From NCBI GenBank assembly GCA_964485045.1, contig CAZAGO010000002.1, positions 1 to 47,597 of the forward strand: 47,597 bases of DNA, given 5' to 3'. A program made the position numbers and the translations under genes. Under the pieces are notes generated by a model that made no database searches, had not been told where the DNA came from, and saw only the letters and a program-made list of their open reading frames with translations. This DNA comes from CAZAGO01 sp964485045 (GTDB taxonomy: Archaea > Nanobdellota > Nanobdellia > Pacearchaeales > GW2011-AR1). Position 1 is the first letter of the stretch, and each line of letters opens with the position of its first letter. Shown here piece after piece: positions 15,590 to 24,452 of the stretch.

Positions 15590-16210
15590 ATGAATGAAAA
15601 AGGTAGAAAAACAAAAATTCTTGCAATTGGTGATTTGCATGGAAATACAGGGTTAGCAAAAAAACTTGCCGAAAAAGCAAAAAAAGAGAATGTTGATTTA
15701 GTTATTATTGCAGGGGATATAACTCATTTTGAGCGTTCAACAAAAAATTTAATTGGCCCTTTTGTAAAAGAAAAAAAACCAGTTCTTTTAATTCATGGGA
15801 ATCATGAATCTCATGCTACAGTAGATTTCTTATCTAATCTTTATCCATCAACAAAAAATTTACATGGTTATTCTTTTTCAAAAGGAGATTTAGGAATATT
15901 TGGATGTGGTGGAGCAAATTTTGGAGTTTCTCCTATGTCTGAAGAAGGTTTTTTTAAAACATTAAAAAAAGCTCACGAGGGAGTAAAAGATAAAACAAGA
16001 AAGATAATGGTTACTCATATGCACTCTTATGGGAGTAAAGCAGAATTTTCTGGTTTTAAAGGAAGTAAAGGAATAAAAAAAGCATTAAGAGAATTTAAAC
16101 CAGATTTATTTATATCGGGGCATATTCACGAGGCTGAAGGAATAGAAGAAAAAATTGGAAAAACGAGAATAATAAATATTGGAAAGAGAGGAAAAATAAT
16201 AGAAATTTAA
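15590..16210 (+). CDS. Metallophosphoesterase
   Basis: Calcineurin-like phosphoesterase, 206 aa from the ATG at 15590 (an upstream TTG adds three residues). All metal motifs are visible in order: AIGDLHGN, IIAGDITH, IHGNHES, MVTHMHSYG and ISGHIHEAEG. Expected to hydrolyse a phosphodiester or phosphomonoester in the cytoplasm; the family is too broad to name a substrate. A c-di-AMP-degrading role could be imagined because DisA is 5 kb away, but known c-di-AMP phosphodiesterases use other folds, so I do not claim it. Confidence 0.9.
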   Translation: MNEKGRKTKILAIGDLHGNTGLAKKLAEKAKKENVDLVIIAGDITHFERSTKNLIGPFVKEKKPVLLIHGNHESHATVDFLSNLYPSTKNLHGYSFSKGDLGIFGCGGANFGVSPMSEEGFFKTLKKAHEGVKDKTRKIMVTHMHSYGSKAEFSGFKGSKGIKKALREFKPDLFISGHIHEAEGIEEKIGKTRIINIGKRGKIIEI

Positions 16211-16261
16211 TTTTTTTTAATTATATTTTTTTTTAATTAAATTTAAAAACTCCTTTTTCTT

Positions 16262-17893
16262 ATGTTTTTTATGAAGATTGAGGTGAATGTTAAGAAAAAT
16301 TATTTTGTTCTTCTTTTTAGTATATCAATTATTCTTGTAGGTGTATTAACTATTGGTGCTTTAACTGTTGGAGAGGCTCCTAACCCTGGGCATTTAATTT
16401 CAGACATATCTCCTATAAATGGATGTATGACAAATGGATTTTTAAAGTGGAGTGGAACTAATTGGATTTGCGAATTAATTGAGGGAAGTGGATGGATGCC
16501 TGGATCGTTCAATACTGAATCTCCAGGTTTGGCTAATCTAGGAGTTGTAAGTCTTGCTCCTTTCAGAGGTGGAACTGATGCTCAAGGGGGTATGTGTGTT
16601 CTCTTAGATACAGGACAGGTTAAATGTGCTGGAAGTAATGGTTATGGGCAACTTGGTACAGGAGATTTTGATGCAAAAAATGAATTTCAATTAGTAGTAG
16701 ATTTAAACAATGTGACTAAATTGGTTAATACTGGAAGATTATCAACATGTGCTATTGTCGGAACAGGAGATGACGCGAAAATTAAGTGTTGGGGATATAA
16801 TTACTATGGACAGCTAGGTATAGGTAGTTATACTAATGCTAATTATCCTCAATTTGTTATAAAAGAAGATGGTAACGTTTTAACAGGAGTAGTTGACGTT
16901 ATGGGCATGTATGAAAATTATGCTTTTGAATATGTTTGTGCACTAACCAATGAAGCTACAGGAAATCTTTATTGTTGGGGATATAATGGCTATGGACAGC
17001 TAGGTATTGGTTCTACTGAACAAAAAAATAAAGCACAAAAGGTAACCACTTTCAATAGTTTGTCTGTTAAAAATATTTCTACTGGAGGATATGCTTCTGG
17101 AGGATTTGCTTGTGCTATCGCGGGGGAGGCTCGTGATTTATACTGTTGGGGATATAATGGCTATGGACAATTAGGTGTTGGCGATGCTGTTTCTAGATCG
17201 GTTCCAACAAAGATTAGTCTTATTACAAATGTTCAGAGCGTAGAGGCAGGTCATGATGATTATGGCTCTACTTGTGCAATTGTAGGAGGAAATAATGAAG
17301 TTTATTGTTGGGGATATAATGGCTATGGACAGGTTGGTGTAGGCGATACTACTGCTAAATATTCTCCTCAAAAAACAGAGTTAAGTAATATTCGTAAATT
17401 GAATTCAATTGGTTCATGGACTTGTTCTACATGGTGTGCTCTCGGGTTTAATGAAGAACTTTATTGTTGGGGATATAATGGCTATGGACAGGTTGGTGTT
17501 GGAAGTACAACGAGTAATATATATAGTCCTGTTAAGGTTATGGGAGATGTAGAAGATATTGGAGGATGGGGTTTTAGTTATGATCCTTATTATTCTGTAG
17601 GTACTAATTGTGCCATTAAAACTGATGGAAGCGTTTATTGTTGGGGATATAATGGTCATGGTGGAGTTGCACAAGGTTCTACCGGAGCAGGATATTATAC
17701 TCTTCCTCAAGAAGTTATTGGTTTAGAAGGAAAAGTTATTACTAAAATTGCTTGTGGTGGGCATGGTTATCAAGGAGAGTTTTGTTCAGCTTTATTAAGT
17801 GATAAAAGTGTTAAGGTTTGGGGATATAATGCTTATGGACAGTTGGGTACTGGTGATGGTCTAACTAAATATGTTGCAACAAGTCCTAAATAA
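16262..17893 (+). CDS. Secreted RCC1-repeat beta-propeller protein
   Basis: 543 aa. An N-terminal hydrophobic segment (about 14-37) exports or anchors the protein. A short Cys-containing linker (residues 50-75) is followed by eight copies of the RCC1-like core (C)WGYNGYGQLGxG, spaced about 52-61 residues. At DNA level the cores (around 16630, 16790, 16974, 17145, 17308, 17465, 17639 and 17818) are nearly identical, such as TGTTGGGGATATAATGG, which suggests recent duplication or gene conversion. RCC1-like propellers of bacteria and archaea are surface binding domains; partner unknown. The stop is two bases before the next ATG, so the two genes form an operon. Confidence 0.85.
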   Translation: MFFMKIEVNVKKNYFVLLFSISIILVGVLTIGALTVGEAPNPGHLISDISPINGCMTNGFLKWSGTNWICELIEGSGWMPGSFNTESPGLANLGVVSLAPFRGGTDAQGGMCVLLDTGQVKCAGSNGYGQLGTGDFDAKNEFQLVVDLNNVTKLVNTGRLSTCAIVGTGDDAKIKCWGYNYYGQLGIGSYTNANYPQFVIKEDGNVLTGVVDVMGMYENYAFEYVCALTNEATGNLYCWGYNGYGQLGIGSTEQKNKAQKVTTFNSLSVKNISTGGYASGGFACAIAGEARDLYCWGYNGYGQLGVGDAVSRSVPTKISLITNVQSVEAGHDDYGSTCAIVGGNNEVYCWGYNGYGQVGVGDTTAKYSPQKTELSNIRKLNSIGSWTCSTWCALGFNEELYCWGYNGYGQVGVGSTTSNIYSPVKVMGDVEDIGGWGFSYDPYYSVGTNCAIKTDGSVYCWGYNGHGGVAQGSTGAGYYTLPQEVIGLEGKVITKIACGGHGYQGEFCSALLSDKSVKVWGYNAYGQLGTGDGLTKYVATSPK

Positions 17894-17895
17894 AT

Positions 17896-18498
17896 ATGGA
17901 ATATCCCTCTCAAGGAATTGCTACTTCCGTTGGCATTTCTAATCTTAAAAAAGATGATTTTTTTTCTAAGTATAAGAAAATAGTTTCTTCTCCTTTATTT
18001 GTATGGGTTGTGGGAGGACTTATAATTCTTTCATTTATTTTTGCTTTAATCTTTTTTTATTTACAAAACAATTCTTCAAGTGGAGAAATTTTGTATGAAG
18101 ATGGTGTTTTTATTGGGGATTTGAATAAATCTAAGAACCCAAATTATAAACCTAATTATGTTCCAGAATCTCCTCCTCAAGATTTAGTTATGCCTGATGC
18201 TCCACNNNNNNNNNNNNNNNNNNNNNNNNNNNNNNNNNNNNNNNNNNNNNNNNNNNNNNNNNNNNNNNNNNNNNNNNNNNNNNNNNNNNNNNNNNNNNNN
18301 NNNNNTGAAGAATACAATAATTCTAATAATCCAGGGTATGATCCTAATTATGTTCCAGAATCTCCTCCTCAAGATTTAGTTATGCCTGATGCTCCACAAG
18401 TGAATAATTCTACAAGCGAAGAGCCTGAAGAATACAATAATTCTAATAATCCAGGGTATGATCCTAATTATGTTCCAGAACCTCCACTAATTCCTTGA
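17896..18498 (+). CDS. One-TM protein with 40-aa proline-rich repeats (gap inside)
   Basis: The N-terminus is cytoplasmic (1-33), with one TM helix at about 34-57. The external tail consists of repeats of 40 residues: EEYNNSNNPGYDPNYVPESP, then PQDLVMPDAPQVNNSTSEEP. The first repeat is divergent (NKSKNPNYKPNYVPESP), followed by the gap, one full repeat and a final partial copy ending EPPLIP. The repeats contain N-glycosylation sequons (NNS, NNST). A 100-N gap lies inside, so repeat number and even reading frame across the gap are unknown. It probably forms a stalk or wall-spanning tether, coupled to the RCC1 protein. Confidence 0.7.
   Translation: MEYPSQGIATSVGISNLKKDDFFSKYKKIVSSPLFVWVVGGLIILSFIFALIFFYLQNNSSSGEILYEDGVFIGDLNKSKNPNYKPNYVPESPPQDLVMPDAPXXXXXXXXXXXXXXXXXXXXXXXXXXXXXXXXXXEEYNNSNNPGYDPNYVPESPPQDLVMPDAPQVNNSTSEEPEEYNNSNNPGYDPNYVPEPPLIP
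18151..18480 (+). repeat. 120-bp coding tandem repeat
   Basis: Period 120 bases (40 codons). 18306-18360 recurs exactly at 18426-18480 (55 bases), and 18151-18205 recurs at 18343-18397 (55 bases). The array is unresolved at the gap. Confidence 0.9.
18206..18305. other. Assembly gap (100 N)
   Basis: Nominal 100-N gap inside the repeat region of the membrane protein gene. Confidence 0.95.
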
Positions 18499-18572
18499 TT
18501 TAATTTTTTTTAATTAAATTTAATAAGTCTATTTTTCGTTATCTTTAAATACCCTTAATTTCTTCTCACGAA

Positions 18573-19064
18573 ATGGTCTATAATGTAAAAACTCTTGAAG
18601 AATTAAAAAAAGATTATTCTGTTTTTCAAAGAAAATATTCTTTGCCTCTTTTTGAAGAAATGAATATAGAATTTGGAATAGAAGATTTAACTGAAAAAGA
18701 AACAGATTTTTTATTAAGAGAAATAAGAAAAATAATAATGGGAAAGATGGCCTTTTTTTCTAAATTTATAGAGGTTATTTTAAATCCTTCTGAGGGAGGT
18801 TCTCTTTTTGTTTTTTCAATGGTTAAATCTTTAAAACAGGAAGATAGAAAAGTTCTTTCAGAATTATATGAACAGATTTCTAAAATTCATTTAGAGTCTA
18901 TAAAGAGAGATATTGTATATTTGGAAAAAGGAGAGGCAGAATTTATAGAGAAAGCATTTTTCTTTTGGAAGGATTCTAAAATAATTCTTATGGATATTAT
19001 GGATAAGATAGAAGAAAATATTGATAAAAAATCTGGAAAGAATGATAAGAGCTATTTTAGATAA
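18573..19064 (+). CDS. Hypothetical helical protein, 163 aa
   Basis: Not recognised. It is predicted to be mostly alpha-helical, highly charged, with no signal peptide or TM. Its sequence (ELKKDYSVFQRKYSLPLF, then LLREIRKIIMGKMAFF and SMVKSLKQEDRKVLSELY) suggests a four-helix-type fold. Its last eight bases overlap the convergent pheT end. Own promoter likely, as the preceding gene ends 74 bases upstream. Confidence 0.6.
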   Translation: MVYNVKTLEELKKDYSVFQRKYSLPLFEEMNIEFGIEDLTEKETDFLLREIRKIIMGKMAFFSKFIEVILNPSEGGSLFVFSMVKSLKQEDRKVLSELYEQISKIHLESIKRDIVYLEKGEAEFIEKAFFFWKDSKIILMDIMDKIEENIDKKSGKNDKSYFR

Positions 19065-20700
19065 TTTTTTCAAATACTTCTTCAAGACTTATTTCAAATA
19101 TTGAAACAGGCATTTTAATTTTCCATTTTCTTAGTATTTTTGGATGAACTTCTCCTAAAAAACCTATTTCTTTATTATTGAAAATAATTTCTGCAGTTCT
19201 TCCATCTATAAAATGTTCTGGAATACGCTCAGCTTCTCTTAATTCAATCTTTAGTGAGAGCATCCTAAAGATGTATTCTAATATTTGTTTTAATTCCGTA
19301 AAATTCCCTGAAGAAATTGCAACAGCCATTTTTTCTTCTTCAATAATATTTTCTCCCAATTCAAATATTTTTCCTGTTTCAAATATGCGTTGAGGATAAA
19401 GTGAATCAACGTTTTCTGCTAAATTTTTAAGAAGATAGTGTGATAAATCTTTTCTTAAGATATTATAATTTGTTTTTGAACTCTCAATCTCTATAAACCC
19501 TCTTTCTTGTTTTTCTCCAATACCCATATTTGTGAATTGCTCTTTTTTTGTAGTTAAATGATAGTTTGAAACTTCAATCATATTTAATCCAGAGAGTATT
19601 TCAGAAATTTTTCTTTTTATAATTTCTTTTTTATTTTCTTCTCCTATCGTTGAAATCTGAGGAATTTCTGGTTTTAGATTTTCATAGCCATATCCTATTG
19701 CAATATCTTCTATTAAATCTACTTCATGTAAAATATCTGTCCTCCATGCAGCAACTTCTACTTTTCCTTTTGAATAGTTATGCCCCATTTTTTCAAGAAA
19801 TTCTTTTACTTGTTTTTCGTTTAAATTTAATCCAATTAATTTATTTGTATTTTCTATAGATAAATTCATTTTTTCAGGAGTTAGGTCTGGGGTTATTTCT
19901 TTTTTTGTTCCTCTTATTTCCATAGGGTATATCTTTCCACCCATATCCGAAAGAGTAGTTACTAATATATTGAGACATTTTTTTAATATACTATAATCAA
20001 ATCCCGAGCATTCAATAAAAACGTCTGTAGTATTTTCTGTTATTTTTCCAGTCATTTGAGAATTTATTATTGGAGGCATGCTTAAAATTTGCCCTTTTGA
20101 ATCTATAAATATAGGAAATTTTGCTTTTCCTGCAAGGAGATGGGCATATTCTCTTCCAGTAGGATTTCTTTGCAATATTTCAAGTCCAGACATTTCTCTC
20201 TCTGTTTCTAGGGGAATAAATTTTATTTTATCTGGTTCCATTGCTTTGAAAGTTATTGGTGGAGAAATTTTTTCAAGAGGATATATTCCTATTGCAAGTT
20301 TCTTTCTCTTTCTTCCAATCGTAAAATGAAGTTTTTCTTGAATTTCTATTATTTCTTTAATTTTTTCATTGTCAAAATTTAATCCTTTTACAATTGCACA
20401 TGCAGTGTATGGACGTATTTCTTTTACAGAAGGATCAATTATTACTACAAAATCTTTTTCTATTTTGTTTATCTTGTATTCTTTTAATCCCTTATTTTTT
20501 CCTAAAAAACATAAGAAAGCTCTTTTGAAACCTTGATATGATAGCAAATCAGGACGATTAGGAGAAACTTCTATTTCTATTTCTTCTCCTCCTATACTTT
20601 CCAATGCTGTTCCAAACATTGAAATTTTATTTTGCATTTTTTCATCTAATTTACCTATTTCTTTTTCAAATATTTTTTTATTGAATTTTACGTTAGCCAT
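19057..20700 (-). CDS. pheT: Phenylalanyl-tRNA synthetase beta subunit
   Basis: 547 aa from the ATG at 20700, the archaeal/eukaryotic short form of the beta subunit (no N-terminal EMAP-like tRNA-binding domain). The start MANVKFNKKIFEKEIG and the editing-domain (B3/B4) segments, such as EIEVSPNRPDLLSYQGF and FIPLETEREMSG, are in place, followed by the B5 domain and catalytic-like core (VDLIEDIAIGYGYENLKPE). It forms the (alpha-beta)2 enzyme with PheS just upstream. An in-frame TTG at 20709 would add MFS; the ATG is preferred. The start sits exactly at the end of the 112-bp repeat, as for rfcL. Confidence 0.95.
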   Translation of the reverse strand: MANVKFNKKIFEKEIGKLDEKMQNKISMFGTALESIGGEEIEIEVSPNRPDLLSYQGFKRAFLCFLGKNKGLKEYKINKIEKDFVVIIDPSVKEIRPYTACAIVKGLNFDNEKIKEIIEIQEKLHFTIGRKRKKLAIGIYPLEKISPPITFKAMEPDKIKFIPLETEREMSGLEILQRNPTGREYAHLLAGKAKFPIFIDSKGQILSMPPIINSQMTGKITENTTDVFIECSGFDYSILKKCLNILVTTLSDMGGKIYPMEIRGTKKEITPDLTPEKMNLSIENTNKLIGLNLNEKQVKEFLEKMGHNYSKGKVEVAAWRTDILHEVDLIEDIAIGYGYENLKPEIPQISTIGEENKKEIIKRKISEILSGLNMIEVSNYHLTTKKEQFTNMGIGEKQERGFIEIESSKTNYNILRKDLSHYLLKNLAENVDSLYPQRIFETGKIFELGENIIEEEKMAVAISSGNFTELKQILEYIFRMLSLKIELREAERIPEHFIDGRTAEIIFNNKEIGFLGEVHPKILRKWKIKMPVSIFEISLEEVFEKII

Positions 20701-20875
20701 TGAAAACAACCCCCTGGTTTTTTTCTATTTTCCTCAAATCTCTGAAGGGCAACTTTTTAATTTCCTCCGATGAAGTTGCATATTCAACTCCAAGATTTTT
20801 TTCTATTTTCCACTTATCACTGAATGACAATTTTTTAAATTGCCTCTGATGAAAATTGCATACTATTTTAATCAT
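20693..20875 (-). CDS. Repeat-encoded 60-aa ORF between pheS and pheT
   Basis: The ATG overlaps the pheS stop (ATGA) and the stop overlaps the pheT start by eight bases, so ribosomes could pass from pheS through this ORF to pheT. The peptide contains two related units: FKKLSFSDKWKIEKNLGV and IKKLPFRDLRKIEKNQGV. The second unit and the end of the first are shared with the C-terminus of the small ORF before rfcL. No known family. It may be a translated spacer or a mobile coding repeat. Confidence 0.4.
   Translation of the reverse strand: MIKIVCNFHQRQFKKLSFSDKWKIEKNLGVEYATSSEEIKKLPFRDLRKIEKNQGVVFNG
20698..20809 (-). repeat. 112-bp repeat, copy 2 (upstream of pheT)
   Basis: 110/112 identical to 8295-8406. 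Upstream (20810-20870) lies a diverged extra unit about 80 bases out of phase, with the same TATGCAA, GAGG(C/A)AATT and GGAAAATAGAAAAAAA landmarks, so this locus holds about two tandem units. Confidence 0.93.
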
Positions 20876-22380
20876 TTTATCAGGAATTTTAATTTTCTTA
20901 ATTGAGTTATATCATTTTTGTATAATTCTCTCAAATCTTTTATTTCAAAAATGTTCATTATCATTCTATCAAATCCTGGTCCCCAAGCTAATACTGGAAT
21001 TGGTTTTCCTAATAAGGGTTCTGTTACTTCTGGGCGAAATATTCCTGCCCCTCCCACTTCAAGCCATATTTTTTTTTCAGGATGCCAAGCATCTATTTCA
21101 AGAGAGGGTTCTGTGTAAGGAAAAAAAGAAGGTCTAAATCTTATTTTTTTAAAACCCATTTTTTCATAAAATTGTTTGAGGTATCCTAAAAGATTTCTTA
21201 AATTTGCATTTTCGTCAATAACAATTCCTTCTGTTTGATTAAATTCAAATCCATGGCTCCAATCAATTGTCTCGTTTCTGAAGCACTTTCCTATTGCAAA
21301 AAATTTTGCAGGTAAATCTTGAGAGTTTAATCTTGAAAGAGTTTGAGAGGATAAACAAGTAGTATGTGTTCTTAGCAACATTTTTTTTGAAATATCTTCA
21401 TTCCATTTATATTGCCATCCTTTACTTCCAGCGGTTCCTGTTTCGTGGCTCTTTTTTACTTTTTCTACTATTTTTTTATCTGGAAGTATTGAAGAGAAAT
21501 TTATAAAAAAAGTATCTTGCATATCTCTTACTGGATGGTCTTGTGCAGTAAATAATGCATCGAAATTCCAGAATGAATTTACAATCATTTTACCATCCAT
21601 CTCTTTAAAACCCATTTCTGTCCAAACTTTTCTTGCATAATCCATAGATTGATTTACAAAATGTCTTTTTCCTCCATTTATCTCTGGAACAGGAGATAAC
21701 ACATCGTATCTTCTGAATTTTTTTCCTTTCCAAAGAGAGTCTCTTTCTAGAATTTTAGGTGTAATAGCTTCTATCATATTTTGTTCTTTAATCTCGTAAG
21801 TAGACAATTTTTTACCAATTTCAGTGAGTTCTATTTTAACTTCTTTCTTCTCTTTTATTATCAGAATATCCTTTCTTCTTTCAAGAGAGTTTAGAGCATA
21901 TTTTTGTTCAGGGGTTAAAGAATCATAATTTAAAGGTAAGAGTTCTAAAAATTTTTCTTCTATAAATTTTTTTGAAATTTCTTCTTTTGAAGCATTTAAT
22001 ATTATCTTTTCATTTTTTAGTTCTATTAGAGCTTTTTTCTTCAATGCTCCTATAGAAGCTCTAAATTCTTCTTCCGAAAGTTCACTTTGTTTTTGAGCTT
22101 CTTGCAAGGAAAGAATTCTTTTTTCATTTAAAATGTTTATAAGTCTTCTTTCTGGAAGCCCTTTTTTTCTATATAGTGCTCCATTATTTCCAACTTCTAC
22201 TCTTTTTCCTTTTTCGTAAGAAATCTTGATTATTCCTTTGTTTTCTAAATAATCTAGTGCTCTTAAAACAGAAGTTTTGTCTAATTTAGATTTTTTGCTT
22301 ATTTCTTCTACATCTTTTTCTCTTATGTATGGAATTACTTTTCTTTCGTTTTGGTTTAAGGATTCGATTATTTTTTCCAT
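20872..22380 (-). CDS. pheS: Phenylalanyl-tRNA synthetase alpha subunit
   Basis: 502 aa, the archaeal/eukaryotic long form with an N-terminal set of winged-helix-like domains (about 1-200; for example EISKKSKLDKTSVLRALDYLENKGI) that contact tRNA. The class II catalytic core shows SMDYARKVWTEMGF, AQDHPVRDMQDTFF, LLRTHTTCLSSQTL (motif 2 region), FRNETIDWSHGFEFNQTEG and the motif 3 segment WGPGFDRMIMNIF. It catalyses phenylalanine activation and is followed by a short coupled ORF and pheT. Confidence 0.97.
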   Translation of the reverse strand: MEKIIESLNQNERKVIPYIREKDVEEISKKSKLDKTSVLRALDYLENKGIIKISYEKGKRVEVGNNGALYRKKGLPERRLINILNEKRILSLQEAQKQSELSEEEFRASIGALKKKALIELKNEKIILNASKEEISKKFIEEKFLELLPLNYDSLTPEQKYALNSLERRKDILIIKEKKEVKIELTEIGKKLSTYEIKEQNMIEAITPKILERDSLWKGKKFRRYDVLSPVPEINGGKRHFVNQSMDYARKVWTEMGFKEMDGKMIVNSFWNFDALFTAQDHPVRDMQDTFFINFSSILPDKKIVEKVKKSHETGTAGSKGWQYKWNEDISKKMLLRTHTTCLSSQTLSRLNSQDLPAKFFAIGKCFRNETIDWSHGFEFNQTEGIVIDENANLRNLLGYLKQFYEKMGFKKIRFRPSFFPYTEPSLEIDAWHPEKKIWLEVGGAGIFRPEVTEPLLGKPIPVLAWGPGFDRMIMNIFEIKDLRELYKNDITQLRKLKFLIK

Positions 22381-22414
22381 CTTTTTATATATTTTTTTTA
22401 ATTAAAAAGGTTTT

Positions 22415-22879
22415 CTAAATGTTTTTTGTCATCCATGTAGGCATACCGAGAGTTAAACACAAAGAGATAAATAACATTTTTCTTCTTTTTTCTATTATTG
22501 GAGGGATAATTTTTATTTGTAATTTTTTTTTCCTGCATAAAGAGATATTCTGTATAATTCTTGCCAAAATTTTTGACTTTTGATCTTTGTTTTCTTTTAA
22601 AATTCCTTGAAGATTTATTCCTATTTCTATCTTGTTTTTTTTTGCAATATTTGCTAGTATTTCATTAAGTCCAGAATTTCTTTGTTTGGAAAAATCTTTT
22701 CTTTTCTCAAGAGGGATAAGAAGTATATCTATTTTTGCTTTTTCTATAACTTGTCTTGCATAATCATCGTTTTCGCTTGAAAAAATTATTGTTTTTTTTA
22801 AATTTTCTTTCCTTATTTTTTCTATTTCTATTTTTAATTTATTAAAATTTTTTTCATTTAATATTTTATATTCTTCCAT
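22415..22879 (-). CDS. rnp3: RNase P protein component 3 (Rpp30)
   Basis: A 154-aa TIM-barrel-type protein matching the Rpp30/Pop family. The pattern RNSGLNEILANIAKKNKIEIGINL corresponds to the family's conserved central strand-helix, followed by an LARIIQNISLCRKKKLQIKI helix-strand. It helps the RNA subunit to cut tRNA 5' leaders. It is shorter than most (about 200 aa), missing some N-terminal barrel elements. It is transcribed toward pheS with 34 bases between and shares a divergent promoter region with the pilin-like gene. Confidence 0.72.
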   Translation of the reverse strand: MEEYKILNEKNFNKLKIEIEKIRKENLKKTIIFSSENDDYARQVIEKAKIDILLIPLEKRKDFSKQRNSGLNEILANIAKKNKIEIGINLQGILKENKDQKSKILARIIQNISLCRKKKLQIKIIPPIIEKRRKMLFISLCLTLGMPTWMTKNI

Positions 22880-22900
22880 TTTTATATACAGAAACTTAAT

Positions 22901-22910
22901 CTTTATAAAC
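22901..22910. promoter_or_regulatory. Shared TATA box for rnp3 and the pilin-like gene
   Basis: CTTTATAAAC is centred about 26 bases from both ATGs (22879 minus, 22932 plus). It reads as a TATA box in both directions, as at the acdA/acdB junction. Confidence 0.45.
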
Positions 22911-22931
22911 TTTAAATCCTCTTTTTGAAGA

Positions 22932-24440
22932 ATGAAAAGAGGAAAAGTTTTAAATTTTGTTTCTTTAATTGAAAATAAAAAGGGTCTAGCTCCACTCTTG
23001 ATATCCGTCTTGCTTGTTTCACTTGCAGTTGTAGCAGTTGGAATAGTTTGGGTTATTCTTTCAGGGGTGCTTAAATCTTCTCAAGAAGAAGTAGATTTTG
23101 GGCAATCAAAGATAAGTTTGAAATTAAGAACAGTTCATATTGAGAGCAATCTAATTTCTGTTAAGATAAACAGGCTAAATGGTCTAGGGGAAATGGATGG
23201 TATTCGATTTATATTTTCTGATGGAAAAAGTAGTGAGTTTATTGAAAATCTTACTGTGATGGAAGAATTAGAAGAAAAAACTTTTTATATGTCTCTTACT
23301 AAGCTGAATTCTAGAGATTTGCAAACAGTTTCAATTGCTCCTCTTTTGACGCTTCCTTCTGGAAATCAAAGAATTGGGAATATTTTAGATACTTATAAAA
23401 TTTCTTCTTCAAATTATAATCAAAGTTTTTATGATCAACAAAGTTGTTCTAGTGCTGAAAATTGTTCTCCTACGGGATATCCAGAAATTTCTGGGTCTTC
23501 AGTATGTAATTTAACTACTGGAAATATAGAGACGCTTTGGACGGTTTATAGCTGTGTTTCTTCAATCTGTTATGAAGAAGATGTTTTTAGAGTTTCTCAA
23601 ATTTGTCCAGAGGGAGGGTGTTATGAAAATGCAACTTGTGTTTCAATTCCTTGTGCTCAAGCATCCAATTGCGGTTCTGATGGTTTTCAGGGACTTCCTT
23701 TTTGTGATCCTCTATCAGGAGATCTTTATCAGAATTATGTAAATTATTTTTGTATTTTTGGTTTTTGCCAGAATGGAGTAAGTCAGTCGTTAATTCAAGA
23801 GTGTGATGATTGGGGTTGTTTTGATGGTGAAAATGGAGGGGAATGTAGTCCTGGACCAGATTGTATTGTTGATTCTGATTGTGGTGAAGATTTTTTTGTT
23901 GAAGGTTCGCAAATGTGTGAAGGAAATGAAGTTTGGGGATATTGGAGAGATAATTATTGTTCTGACGATAATACATGTAGTAATAATGTAACAGTTAAAC
24001 CTAAGGAAGGGGGGAACTGTTCTGCTATGGAAGGTGACTGGGTTTGTGTTATGGGTGCTTGTTTTGAAAGAATTGAATGTACTGAAGATAGTCATTGTAA
24101 TCCAGAAGGAACATGTGGAAAAAGGTGTGTTGATCAAAAATGTGTTGTTGAAGAGTTTGTTAATTGGGGTTTTGTTAATTCTATATGGCCTCCTGATATG
24201 GGGGAGTATTTTGATAGTAGTAGTCTCCCTACGGAAGATGAAATATATCCTAATCATTTTGTAAGATTTACTTCTGGAAATGAACAAAGATGTTTGAGGG
24301 TTAGAGAATACGTTTATCCTACTCCTCCAGGTGAAAATAGTTATATTCGGTTCGATGTAAAATCCACGGGAATTGCTCCCGGAGATAGATACGAGGTTTG
24401 GTTAACACAATTTAATTGTGAATGTACTACTCCTTCTTAA
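22932..24440 (+). CDS. Pilin-like secreted cysteine-rich protein
   Basis: 502 aa. Residues 1-40 look like an archaeal type IV prepilin signal: basic head, then NKKGLAPLLISVLLVSLAVVAV. A beta-rich domain (about 45-160) is followed by roughly 30 cysteines in spaced clusters (about 170-410; CSSAENC, CIVDSDCGEDF, CTEDSHCNPEGTCGKRC), resembling small disulfide knots in series. The last 80 residues form a separate domain rich in aromatics and prolines. Probable surface or pilus-tip protein needing oxidative folding. An archaeal pilin peptidase is not seen in this window. Confidence 0.72.
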   Translation: MKRGKVLNFVSLIENKKGLAPLLISVLLVSLAVVAVGIVWVILSGVLKSSQEEVDFGQSKISLKLRTVHIESNLISVKINRLNGLGEMDGIRFIFSDGKSSEFIENLTVMEELEEKTFYMSLTKLNSRDLQTVSIAPLLTLPSGNQRIGNILDTYKISSSNYNQSFYDQQSCSSAENCSPTGYPEISGSSVCNLTTGNIETLWTVYSCVSSICYEEDVFRVSQICPEGGCYENATCVSIPCAQASNCGSDGFQGLPFCDPLSGDLYQNYVNYFCIFGFCQNGVSQSLIQECDDWGCFDGENGGECSPGPDCIVDSDCGEDFFVEGSQMCEGNEVWGYWRDNYCSDDNTCSNNVTVKPKEGGNCSAMEGDWVCVMGACFERIECTEDSHCNPEGTCGKRCVDQKCVVEEFVNWGFVNSIWPPDMGEYFDSSSLPTEDEIYPNHFVRFTSGNEQRCLRVREYVYPTPPGENSYIRFDVKSTGIAPGDRYEVWLTQFNCECTTPS

Positions 24441-24452
24441 TTTTTAATAATA

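Noticed and set aside
15590..16210. c-di-AMP phosphodiesterase role for the metallophosphoesterase
   Set aside because: Known enzymes use DHH-DHHA1 or HD folds; the motif set here is generic calcineurin-like and gives no substrate.
23587..24287. Open frames antisense to the cysteine-rich protein
   Set aside because: Low-complexity translations (His/Asn- or Thr/Ile-rich) without start signals; shadows of the real gene.
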